Assembly: GCA_029052265.1 (NCBI GenBank)
Contig: JAIDJJ010000153.1
Coordinates: 1 to 6,859 of the forward strand
Length of the DNA: 6,859 bases
Direction of reading: 5' to 3'
From: Muribaculaceae bacterium
GTDB taxonomy: Bacteria > Bacteroidota > Bacteroidia > Bacteroidales > Muribaculaceae
In this document: positions 1 to 6,859 of the stretch, piece after piece
Layout of the letters: each line of letters starts with the position of its first letter
Position numbering within the stretch: the stretch's first letter is position 1
Translations under genes and position numbers: made by a program
Notes under the pieces: model-generated
What the model was told of the DNA's origin: nothing
The model's input: only the letters and a program-made list of their open reading frames with translations
The model's database searches: none

Positions 1-6
1 AAATCA

Positions 7-606
7 ATGAAACGGATTTACATTTTACCTGTATTAGCCGTATTGTCATTTCCCTTGCATGCGGAGCAGCCGGAAAAAGGTTACAGGGGATTTTTAGAAT
101 GGAGCAACGATCTCAGACGTCCATATGGATATCAACCATTACCCTCAGGGGTATTTGATTGGGGACGTTCCACTCAAGTTCATTCCGGATTGTCTACATC
201 TCACGGATACCAATTCAACAACCAATTCTTTTTAGGTGCGGGAGTATCTGCGGAATTACACCGAAGCAACAGAACAAACCACTGGTTTGTACCTACGTTC
301 ATTCAGGCACGCACCGATCAAAAGTGGGGAATATTCACCCCCTTCGGCGACCTGAGAATCGGCGGTTATTATTCAAACTCCGAAGACAAAGGATTTTATC
401 TTTCCCCATCCGTAGGTTACAGGTTCAATTGGGGAAAGAAGGTTGGTCTGAATTTAGGGATAGGCTGGACATTCACAGCTTCCCGTCATGACGAGTATGA
501 AATATCTTTTGATTCTGACAATGGGTACACTACCTTGAGACCAACCGGACGACGCTTCACTCTGACTCAAAATCATTTCTCTTTCAGAATCGGTATAGAT
601 TTCTAA
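7..606 (+). CDS. Small outer-membrane beta-barrel protein (hypothetical)
   Basis: A 199-residue secreted protein of unknown role. The start at 7 is chosen because it opens directly into a signal peptide: basic MKR, a hydrophobic core to about residue 17, and a likely signal peptidase I cut after LHA (about residue 19). The mature part is rich in aromatic and glycine residues in alternating patterns and can be divided by eye into about eight amphipathic strands, e.g. around residues 25-36, 57-68, 72-85, 92-102, 111-123, 130-141, 146-158 and 184-199. It ends FSFRIGIDF; a terminal phenylalanine is the usual signal for barrel insertion. Size and strand number fit small OmpW/OmpX-like or 'porin family' barrels of Bacteroidota, but I recognise no specific family. 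Only six bases precede the start, so its promoter and any upstream partner lie outside the window. It converges on the DUF4249-like gene and is not in that operon. Surface location is inferred. Confidence 0.8.
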   Translation: MKRIYILPVLAVLSFPLHAEQPEKGYRGFLEWSNDLRRPYGYQPLPSGVFDWGRSTQVHSGLSTSHGYQFNNQFFLGAGVSAELHRSNRTNHWFVPTFIQARTDQKWGIFTPFGDLRIGGYYSNSEDKGFYLSPSVGYRFNWGKKVGLNLGIGWTFTASRHDEYEISFDSDNGYTTLRPTGRRFTLTQNHFSFRIGIDF

Positions 607-638
607 AGATTCAAGTTATGCAACAAACGGCATACAAA

Positions 639-665
639 ACGGCAGGCACATCCCATGCCTGCCGT
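639..665. terminator. Bidirectional hairpin terminator between convergent genes
   Basis: A perfect 10-bp GC-rich inverted repeat (arms 639-648 and 656-665, 7-base loop) lies in the 79-base spacer between the two convergent genes. On the plus strand it is followed by a pyrimidine-rich run (CCTTCTTTC); on the minus strand it is followed by TTTTG. It starts 33 bases after the plus-strand stop and about 20 bases after the minus-strand stop, as expected for a shared intrinsic terminator. The U-tracts are short, so efficiency may differ between directions. Confidence 0.75.
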
Positions 666-685
666 CCTTCTTTCATCTGACATTT

Positions 686-1834
686 TTATTGTTGTGATTC
701 TTTCTGTATACTCTCTATTAACGGACGCATATATAGTTTATATTCATATTTGGCTGATGCCGACACCACCCCCGCTCCTGTAGACACATTACTTGCGGCA
801 AAGACAGGTTCGGCAAGACCCACATCCCCTAAGGCTCCGACAATTCCGTCGTTAGCCGCCCAAACAGAAATTACATGCCGGTAATAGCTGGGGGATATAG
901 AATAAAGAATAAATTTTATATAGCTGTTTTCTGCATCAGGAATAGCCGATCTATTATCCAACTGATAAGACACCCCTTCAAGACGAACATGTAGCGGATA
1001 ACTTTTACCGGAAATCTGCCGGTCTGAAAACAAGGAATATCCACTCGTTTCCGCCAGCACATGATCTATTGCCGAGACATGCTCCGTAAACAGGGGATCA
1101 TCTGTCACGTCTCTAAAATTCACAGACTCCTCATATTCGAGCCCCTCTGCATCCACCCCTTTAAAGTAACCGGGTGAGGAAGTTTCAAACATGTAATAGT
1201 TTGTTTCATTGCCTGGATCTGAAAACCACACAGAGAGGTTCATATTAAACAGATAGAATTCGCTCAAGGCAGTATTCCGGTCATCAAAATTACTTACAGT
1301 GTAATCCACGCTATCAATCTCGACAGTCTGCGGCACCGTTACCTCAGCCCATGCCGACCCATATTCCTCGGATTCAGCTTCGAGTCTGATTTTATCACCA
1401 CATTGAGGAATATAGTCAGCAATATAATATACATAACCGGTAGTAGCCCACGGATAATCATCCACCGGATAATATACACCACCATTTATATATTTATTCA
1501 TCCCTATTCCTGACATTCCCTTACCCAATTTTAATGTCTCTTTGTATTCATCATTAACATACAATTTAACCAGAGCATCCTCTACCAGAAGATCTGACTC
1601 AAGTTTTCCATCCGAACCCCAAGGAGCATTCATCGAGATACTTTCTGACTTATCCGACCATCTCCAGGTGTGAGTAAGTGACACTTTTATGCTGTCCCCG
1701 TCAGAGATATTGGAGATCATACATAACACGGGCTTACTCTCAATATCAGGTTCAAAATCCGAGAAACATGAAGTCAAGACAAGAGAAAGGACAAGAGGAA
1801 GTATGTATTTTCTTAAAAATCTACGCATATTCAT
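686..1834 (-). CDS. DUF4249 family outer-membrane lipoprotein
   Basis: A 382-residue lipoprotein, second gene of the receptor operon. The ATG at 1834 is preferred: it lies 2 bases after the receptor stop and leads straight into a lipoprotein signal, MRRFLRK followed by a hydrophobic stretch and lipobox LTSC (lipidated Cys23). The ATG at 1849 would overlap the receptor gene by 13 bases and put a hydrophobic DFLI before the basic region; the ATG at 1828 is also possible. The acidic stretch after the cysteine (FSDFEPD) resembles the signal that sends Bacteroidota lipoproteins to the cell surface. By eye the body matches DUF4249: an N-terminal beta-sandwich with DALVKLYVND and, further on, AWAEVTVPQTVEIDSV, then a C-terminal part with SISPSYYRHV and EPVFAASNVSTGAGV. 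DUF4249 genes commonly follow TonB-dependent receptors; a role as surface partner or lid of the receptor is inferred. Its biochemical function is unknown to me. Confidence 0.85.
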   Translation of the reverse strand: MNMRRFLRKYILPLVLSLVLTSCFSDFEPDIESKPVLCMISNISDGDSIKVSLTHTWRWSDKSESISMNAPWGSDGKLESDLLVEDALVKLYVNDEYKETLKLGKGMSGIGMNKYINGGVYYPVDDYPWATTGYVYYIADYIPQCGDKIRLEAESEEYGSAWAEVTVPQTVEIDSVDYTVSNFDDRNTALSEFYLFNMNLSVWFSDPGNETNYYMFETSSPGYFKGVDAEGLEYEESVNFRDVTDDPLFTEHVSAIDHVLAETSGYSLFSDRQISGKSYPLHVRLEGVSYQLDNRSAIPDAENSYIKFILYSISPSYYRHVISVWAANDGIVGALGDVGLAEPVFAASNVSTGAGVVSASAKYEYKLYMRPLIESIQKESQQ

Positions 1835-1836
1835 AA

Positions 1837-4449
1837 TTAAAAAATCCATGTATAAGATACCGAAGGAATTATTGGTAAAAGTTTGATCTTTTTAAACACA
1901 GGAAGCAATTTGCCTGATTCATAATTGTAATCCCGTTGGACACCTATCGTATTCATGTTGCAATAGGCGTTATATAGACTGAAGTTCCAGAATCCGCGTT
2001 TAGTATAGCGGGTAAAACTAAGATCCATGCGATGATAGAATGGCAAACGATAATTGTTGACTTCTGTGGCAAGCGTCATCCCGTAATGCCAAGGAGCCAG
2101 CCCGGGGTCAACCCAGCATTGTGTCGGCAATGTGATACGATTCCCTGACATCCCCGTCCATGAGACATTCATATCCCATTTTTTATTAATTTTCCAATTG
2201 ACCATCACATTTATTTTATGGCGGTTATCAAATCTCGCAGGAAATTTTTTTCCATGATTTTTGTCGGGGAACTGCCTGTCTGCCCACAGAAGGGAATAGC
2301 TGACGTGTCCACTGAGTTTGCCGAATTCTTTTGAAACTTTGAAGTCTACTCCTTTTGCGGTTCCCTTGCCGATTGCCATTTTTTCATTCCAAGCTATATC
2401 AGGCGGAAGGATATAGTATTCATCTGCATATTCAAGAAGGTTATTCATCCATTTCCAATACCCTTCTACGGAAAAAGTAAGTGATGTTTCAGGGGAATAA
2501 TAAACTCCTGCAGCTATCTTGTCAGCGGTCTGAGGCTTCTGAGCACCGAGAATAGGTATCCATTGATCTGTCGGGAGAGAAATCGAACTTTGAATCAATT
2601 GATGGACATATTGCACTGTTTTGGAATACCCCGCCTTGACCGCCCAATCTTTTGCAGGACTCCATCTTAACGAAACCCTCGGGGAAAGTCCCTGATGTGT
2701 TCTGCCTTCTATATTAAACAGGCTGTAGTGCAATCCGTAATTCAGTCGTAAGTTGTTGAAAGGCGTCCAGTCTCCGCTTCCATATATGTTGAATTCGTTG
2801 GCATGATAAGTAGTGATTTTATCAGTCATTGTTTCATGCATGTTTTCAGAAGCAATCGTACGTCTGTCCCTGAAAGGGAGGAAGCTATGGCGTGTGTAAT
2901 ACGCTCCGAAATTTATGGAATGCAGGTCATGAGGATGCCATTCAAAATCGCCTCTAAAAATCCAGTCGTTGATATTGTTATCCGAACTTAATTCGGAATA
3001 TGTAAAAGAAGTGGTCTTACCGTTCTCTTTTTCACCATCTTCATCAATATGGGTAAGTTTTGACATGTATCTGGTATATGCAGCAGTAAATTCTCCAAAC
3101 AATTTTGGAGACAATACATAGTTCCAGCCTGCCGACACCACCATGTTGCCCCATCTAAGATGATTCTTCAGATAATCATAGTACCCTTCCGATTTATTCA
3201 TATCGTAAGATTGCTTTACATAAAGATAATCCTGACCGTAATAAAACATGACATGTGCGCTGCTCCTGTCTGAAAACCTATGATTTACTTTGGCATTAAT
3301 ATCAGTGAACGCCAATCCCAGATTGTTGTTCTCATCCTTCGAAAAGCTATTATATATGGCACATCCGGGGATTGTTAGAATATCAAACCACGATCTTCTA
3401 AGTGCGACCGAATATGAAGTATGTCCTTTCCAGATAGGTCCGTCGATATTGAACGCGCCTGAGGTGAGCCCTAATCTAAAAGAGCCGTGATGTTCTTCAA
3501 GCGATCCGTCTTTGGTATGTACATCCATGTAAGAAGACAACCGTCCGTCGTATTTGGCAGGGAAAGATGATTTATAGAAATCCACATTTCTGATCGCTTC
3601 TGTATTGAAAGCTGAAAAAAGTCCGCCGACGTGATTCACCTGATAAAGAGGTATGTTGTCAAGCATATACATGTTTTCATCGGCATTACCCCCATGGACA
3701 TACATCCCTGCCATACCCTCGACTCCGGCAGATACTCCCGGCTCAAGCTGAAGAGTCTTTATGACATCGCTTTCTCCGAATATTACCGGAGTGGAAGCTA
3801 TGACTCCCTTGTTGAGATTCAATACGCCTACACTCGCGGCGTCCATCGACAGAGTATTGTTTTTGCTTCCGTGTACTATCAATTCATCAAGAACCGTGCC
3901 ATCCGGATCCATCGCAAAATCTACCGTCTTGTCAGAATTCAGATTGAATGTGTCAGAAGAGACTTTCACATATCCCGGATAAGAGACTTCAAGCCAATTC
4001 TTTCCTTCCGGAAGCGAAATTGAATAGAAACCCATGACATTGGTGACGGCAGCTTTGCCTGCCCCTTTTACCAATGCGCCGACAAGAGCCTCGCCACTAC
4101 CGGCTTCCCTCACAAAACCGCTCACTGTCTTACGAAGTTTCAAAGTTTTTTTTTCCTTTACCTCCTCAAAAAGTGTTACATTGTTCCCTCTTATCTTATA
4201 TCTGATACCGGTATTCTCAAACATCCGGTCAAGAGCCTCAGTCAGCGAAACATCTTTTAAATTCAGGGATACCTTTAGCTTATCAAGCATCCCCGAAGGA
4301 TATACATAATTTTTCCCGCTTTGCCTCATGATCTCTTCAAACACCGTGCTTGCCGGACGGTCAACTGCGCGTAGCGTAATATTGCCGGCACAGACACTTC
4401 CCGCACAAAGAAATGCAATCGATAATGATAATAGTAGTTTATTTTTCAT
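1837..4449 (-). CDS. TonB-dependent receptor with STN and CarboxypepD_reg-like domains
   Basis: An 870-residue outer-membrane active transporter energised through TonB-ExbB-ExbD. In order: signal peptide (residues 1-21, cut near VCA/GN); STN domain (about 24-95, with VSLTEALDRMFENTGIRYKI); carboxypeptidase-regulatory-like beta-sandwich (about 108-182, starting VSGFV and containing TNVMGFYSISLPEG); TonB-box-like LDELIVHG (187-194); plug (about 196-315, with LQLEPGVSAGVEGMAGMYVHGG, cited here only in part as a landmark at 233-254, then YMLDNIPLYQ and FPAKYDGRLSSYMDVHTKDG); and a 22-strand-type barrel to the C-terminal SYTWIF. Length and order are normal for Bacteroidota receptors. The STN domain usually talks to a FecR-type anti-sigma factor, but none is encoded in this window. 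A DUF4249-like lipoprotein gene follows 2 bases downstream, so the two are probably co-transcribed. No SusD partner is present, so this is not a standard glycan SusCD pair. Substrate unknown. Confidence 0.93.
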   Translation of the reverse strand: MKNKLLLSLSIAFLCAGSVCAGNITLRAVDRPASTVFEEIMRQSGKNYVYPSGMLDKLKVSLNLKDVSLTEALDRMFENTGIRYKIRGNNVTLFEEVKEKKTLKLRKTVSGFVREAGSGEALVGALVKGAGKAAVTNVMGFYSISLPEGKNWLEVSYPGYVKVSSDTFNLNSDKTVDFAMDPDGTVLDELIVHGSKNNTLSMDAASVGVLNLNKGVIASTPVIFGESDVIKTLQLEPGVSAGVEGMAGMYVHGGNADENMYMLDNIPLYQVNHVGGLFSAFNTEAIRNVDFYKSSFPAKYDGRLSSYMDVHTKDGSLEEHHGSFRLGLTSGAFNIDGPIWKGHTSYSVALRRSWFDILTIPGCAIYNSFSKDENNNLGLAFTDINAKVNHRFSDRSSAHVMFYYGQDYLYVKQSYDMNKSEGYYDYLKNHLRWGNMVVSAGWNYVLSPKLFGEFTAAYTRYMSKLTHIDEDGEKENGKTTSFTYSELSSDNNINDWIFRGDFEWHPHDLHSINFGAYYTRHSFLPFRDRRTIASENMHETMTDKITTYHANEFNIYGSGDWTPFNNLRLNYGLHYSLFNIEGRTHQGLSPRVSLRWSPAKDWAVKAGYSKTVQYVHQLIQSSISLPTDQWIPILGAQKPQTADKIAAGVYYSPETSLTFSVEGYWKWMNNLLEYADEYYILPPDIAWNEKMAIGKGTAKGVDFKVSKEFGKLSGHVSYSLLWADRQFPDKNHGKKFPARFDNRHKINVMVNWKINKKWDMNVSWTGMSGNRITLPTQCWVDPGLAPWHYGMTLATEVNNYRLPFYHRMDLSFTRYTKRGFWNFSLYNAYCNMNTIGVQRDYNYESGKLLPVFKKIKLLPIIPSVSYTWIF
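4165..4380 (-). other. STN (secretin/TonB short N-terminal) domain of the receptor
   Basis: Codons for about residues 24-95 of the receptor. The pattern is the usual one: NITLRAVDRPASTVFEEI, a KNYVYPSGMLDKLKVSLNL strand region, VSLTEALDRMFENTGI and a closing YKIRGNNVTLFEE. In FecA-like transducers this periplasmic domain passes substrate binding to an anti-sigma factor; in many Bacteroidota receptors its partner is not known. Boundaries are by eye. Confidence 0.85.
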
Positions 4450-4562
4450 AATGTAAGGTCACGACACTGATAAAGACTATATCCGGGCGCCGTTCTTATC
4501 TAATGATACGGCATATATGGAAATCCCCTATTATAAATTGAAATTTTTTTGTAAATAATGGA
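4450..4562 (-). promoter_or_regulatory. Leader and presumed promoter region of the receptor operon
   Basis: About 113 bases separate the receptor start from the hairpin behind the malic enzyme gene. Because that hairpin probably stops upstream transcription, the operon promoter should lie here. I see no clear match to the Bacteroides TAnnTTTG/TTTG promoter and no Shine-Dalgarno sequence before the ATG at 4449 (the bases before it read CCTTACATT). The leader has a GC-rich patch (4483-4492) and a weak inverted repeat (4489-4493 with 4508-4512, inner 4498-4500 with 4505-4507). The promoter position is inferred from layout only. Confidence 0.35.
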
Positions 4563-4598
4563 ACAGAGTGGAACCGTACCTATACGGTCCCACTCTGT
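4563..4598 (-). terminator. Hairpin terminator of the malic enzyme gene
   Basis: A long inverted repeat lies about 21 bases after the malic enzyme stop: outer arms 4563-4571 and 4590-4598 (9 bp), inner arms 4573-4577 and 4584-4588, with position 4572 facing 4589. In minus-strand RNA that facing pair is G-U, so the stem runs 15 pairs without a break, whereas plus-strand RNA would have an A-C mismatch. This favours action on the minus strand. The sequence after it (TTCCATTATTT) is only moderately U-rich. Confidence 0.75.
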
Positions 4599-4619
4599 AT
4601 CAACACTTTAGCCTTATAA

Positions 4620-6859
4620 TTATTTTTTATCAAGTGTGATGGCATCCAGTGCCGCTATTGCGACAAGATCGTAGATTTCCTGTTCAGAACTGTTGCTGTT
4701 GGTAAAATATACCGGTTTTTTAAGACCCATCTGAATCGGACCTATGATACTTCCGATACCCATCGAAAGCAACATCTTGCCTGTGCAGTTGGCAGCTGTG
4801 AGATTCGGGAATATCAATGTATTCACATTCTTTCCTTTGATTTTATTGAAAGGGAATGTTTCATCACGCAATCTGGTATCGAGCGCGTATTCCACCTGCA
4901 TCTCCCCGTCAACAAGCATTTCGGGATATTTTTCGTGAAGCTCTTTGACCGCATCCGCCACCATTGTAGCCTCTTCATGCTCTGACGACCCGAAATTGCT
5001 ATAAGAAAGCATCGCCATCACGGGTTCCTGTGCAAAGAATTTCACAGTATGACTTGCAAGACGGGCTATGTCGACAAGAGCCGAACGGTCGGCATCCGGA
5101 TTCACAGCAGTATCGGCGATAAAGAATGTTCCGCGGCGGGTGTTAAGCACATGCATGGTGGCAAAATGATTATAACCTTCCTGCAACCCTATTATTGACA
5201 GCACATTGCTTGCCGTTGCCTCTCCTGCCGAATAAGTTGACACGAGACACGCGTCAGCATCTCCCGTTTCCACCATCATCATTCCGAAATAAGTTCTGTT
5301 GAACATCTTCTCCAGAGCAAAATCGAATGTGAACCCTTCACGGGCTTTCTTTTTGGCGAGTATGCAGGCATAACGTTCACGTGTTTCCGCCTCGCGGTCG
5401 TGACGCGGATTTACAATCTCCACATTATCGATAGAAAGACCGAGACGTGCCGCACGTTTTTCAATCATCTCTTCATTACCGAGCACAACCGGGCGGCAAA
5501 CACCTTCCCTGGCACACCTCACTGCCGCACGCAGCATATTGTCCATATTGCCCTCGCATATGACCACTCGCTTCGGGGTCTGCTTCGCCACATCTGCAAT
5601 ATGGCGCATCATCTTCCCGTCATCACCCATAAGGCTACGCAATTTCGCCTGATATGCGGTCCAGTCAGGAATCGGACGCCGTGCTATACCTGTCTGCGCA
5701 GCTGCCTTTGCCACAGCCGGAGCCACGCAAAGCAACAGCCTCGGGTCAAGTGCCTTGGGCAGTATATATTCCCTGCCGAATTTAATATTGTTCATGCCGT
5801 ATGCCTCATCCACAACTGAAGGCACCGGATCCTTTGCCAGATCAGCAATGGCGTGTACGGCAGCTATTTTCATTGCCTCATTGATGGAAGTTGCACCGCA
5901 GTCAAGAGCACCACGGAAAATGTAAGGGAATCCTATAACATTGTTGATCTGGTTCGGATAATCGCTTCGTCCTGTCGCGACAATAATGTCAGGGCGAGTT
6001 TCCATGGCGAGATCATATGCGATCTCAGGATTAGGATTGGCAAGAGCAAACACAATAGGGTTCGGAGCCATGGAAAGGACCATCTCCGGAGTCACCACGT
6101 CCGCCACACTCAGTCCCAGAAAGACATCGGCATCCTTCATTGCCTCGGCAAGCGTATGCAGGTCTCTGTCTGTGGCAAACTCCTTCTTCTGAGAGTTGAG
6201 ACCCTCTCGGTCTGCACGTATCACACCTTTGGAATCGCACATGACTACATTGCGGGGATTGACACCGAGCGCGACATAAAGACGCGTGCAACTGATAGCG
6301 GCAGCACCGGCGCCATTCACCACCAAGCGCACATCCCCGATCTTTTTACCTTGAATCTGGAGAGCATTGAGTAGTCCCGCCCCGGATATTATTGCAGTGC
6401 CATGCTGGTCGTCGTGCATCACAGGAATATCGCACTCCTCTTTAAGCCGGGTTTCAATTTTGAAACATTCCGGAGCCTTGATATCTTCAAGATTTATTCC
6501 TCCGAAAGTCGGAGATATCGCCTTGACTATCTCGATAATCTTGTCAGGGTCTTTTTCATTTATCTCGATGTCAAACGCATCAAGACCGGCAAAAATCTTA
6601 AACAGAAGAGCCTTCCCTTCCATTACCGGTTTTCCGGCAAGAGCCCCTATATCCCCCAGCCCGAGCACGGCTGTTCCATTACTTATCACACCCACAAGAT
6701 TGCCACGGTTGGTATAACGGTAAGCGTCTTCAGGATTTTTTTCTATTTCCAGACAAGGATATGCAACTCCCGGAGAATATGCCAGAGCAAGGTCCTGCTG
6801 AGAGGCATAAGGTTTTGTTGGAACAATCTCGATTTTTCCCGGCTTACCCTCCTCGTGGT
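4620..6859 (-). CDS. maeB: Hybrid malic enzyme with C-terminal phosphotransacetylase-like domain (5' end beyond window)
   Basis: Oxidatively decarboxylates malate to pyruvate and CO2 in the cytoplasm, probably with NADP. The frame is open to the window edge: 745 codons are visible, starting [20 protein letters not shown], so only some 10-15 N-terminal residues appear to be missing from the usual length of about 760. The GTG at 6695 is internal. In visible-residue numbering: catalytic Tyr17 (KPYASQ) and Lys82 (VMEGK); metal ligands Glu124, Asp125 (LEDIKAP) and Asp150 (HDDQHGT); a Rossmann motif NGAGAAA at 181-187; NPNPEIAYD and [11 protein letters not shown] later in the domain; a linker near 395-427; and a PTA-like domain from about 428 to the end (RVVICEGN ... 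[12 protein letters not shown] ... [11 protein letters not shown]). In known MaeB enzymes this domain mediates acetyl-CoA control and lacks transacetylase activity. Here the usual PTA Ser-Arg pair appears as Asn720-Ser721. The gene seems slightly richer in GC than the receptor operon. It ends in its own hairpin. NADP preference is inferred from the family. Confidence 0.95.
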   Translation of the reverse strand, partial: HEEGKPGKIEIVPTKPYASQQDLALAYSPGVAYPCLEIEKNPEDAYRYTNRGNLVGVISNGTAVLGLGDIGALAGKPVMEGKALLFKIFAGLDAFDIEINEKDPDKIIEIVKAISPTFGGINLEDIKAPECFKIETRLKEECDIPVMHDDQHGTAIISGAGLLNALQIQGKKIGDVRLVVNGAGAAAISCTRLYVALGVNPRNVVMCDSKGVIRADREGLNSQKKEFATDRDLHTLAEAMKDADVFLGLSVADVVTPEMVLSMAPNPIVFALANPNPEIAYDLAMETRPDIIVATGRSDYPNQINNVIGFPYIFRGALDCGATSINEAMKIAAVHAIADLAKDPVPSVVDEAYGMNNIKFGREYILPKALDPRLLLCVAPAVAKAAAQTGIARRPIPDWTAYQAKLRSLMGDDGKMMRHIADVAKQTPKRVVICEGNMDNMLRAAVRCAREGVCRPVVLGNEEMIEKRAARLGLSIDNVEIVNPRHDREAETRERYACILAKKKAREGFTFDFALEKMFNRTYFGMMMVETGDADACLVSTYSAGEATASNVLSIIGLQEGYNHFATMHVLNTRRGTFFIADTAVNPDADRSALVDIARLASHTVKFFAQEPVMAMLSYSNFGSSEHEEATMVADAVKELHEKYPEMLVDGEMQVEYALDTRLRDETFPFNKIKGKNVNTLIFPNLTAANCTGKMLLSMGIGSIIGPIQMGLKKPVYFTNSNSSEQEIYDLVAIAALDAITLDKK

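Noticed and set aside
159..491. Second plus-strand frame inside the small barrel gene
   Set aside because: It lies wholly within the barrel gene, and its product has no signal, domain or plausible composition.
607..685. Small RNA or tRNA in the convergent spacer
   Set aside because: The only structure is the terminator hairpin; there is no cloverleaf or promoter.
3631..4023. Plus-strand open frame of 130 codons opposite the receptor gene
   Set aside because: It overlaps the conserved plug and regulatory-like domain codons on the other strand and shows no recognisable protein features.
686..4449. A SusCD-type glycan uptake locus
   Set aside because: The lipoprotein is DUF4249-like and lacks SusD features, and no glycoside hydrolase or other polysaccharide-processing gene is present.
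4530..4535. Minus-strand TATAAT resembling a sigma-70 -10 box
   Set aside because: No -35 partner at suitable spacing, the spacer is AT-rich so chance matches are expected, and Bacteroidota mostly use a different promoter consensus.
5853..6374. Plus-strand open frame of 173 codons opposite the malic enzyme gene
   Set aside because: It is antisense to conserved enzyme sequence, its product is rich in His, Arg, Ser and Cys without domain features, and it has no start context; a coding shadow.
6693..6695. GTG at 6695 as the start of the malic enzyme
   Set aside because: The frame stays open to the window edge, and the 54 codons upstream encode conserved malic enzyme sequence including the catalytic tyrosine.

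Overview
The window looks like a stretch of a Bacteroidales chromosome (phylum Bacteroidota). It encodes a TonB-dependent receptor with an STN domain and a carboxypeptidase-regulatory-like domain, a DUF4249-type lipoprotein right behind it, and a small outer-membrane barrel ending in phenylalanine. Start codons lack Shine-Dalgarno sequences, and no E. coli-style promoter stands out. Base composition is moderate, with AT-rich spacers. A genus cannot be fixed from this; a gut Bacteroidales such as Bacteroides, Parabacteroides or Muribaculaceae is a guess.

Layout: (1) Positions 7-606, plus strand: a small secreted protein of about 200 residues, predicted to be an eight-stranded outer-membrane barrel. 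(2) Positions 607-685: a convergent spacer with a perfect 10-bp hairpin, probably a terminator shared by both sides. (3) Positions 4449 down to 686, minus strand: a two-gene operon, first the TonB-dependent receptor (870 aa) and then the DUF4249-like lipoprotein (382 aa from the preferred start), separated by 2 bases. (4) Positions 4450-4619: a spacer with a strong hairpin behind the malic enzyme gene and the leader of the receptor operon. (5) Positions 4620 to the right edge, minus strand: a hybrid malic enzyme with a C-terminal phosphotransacetylase-like domain (MaeB type), complete at its C-terminus and missing only a few N-terminal codons to the window edge.

The receptor and lipoprotein probably work together in the outer membrane as an energy-coupled importer with a lipoprotein partner; the substrate cannot be read from the sequence. 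The malic enzyme is central metabolism (malate to pyruvate plus CO2 and reduced cofactor) and is set apart from the operon by its own terminator. The small barrel protein has no evident functional link to the operon. I found no RNA genes, mobile elements, CRISPR arrays or defence systems. Nothing here amounts to a clearly new system; the least understood part is the receptor/DUF4249 pair.
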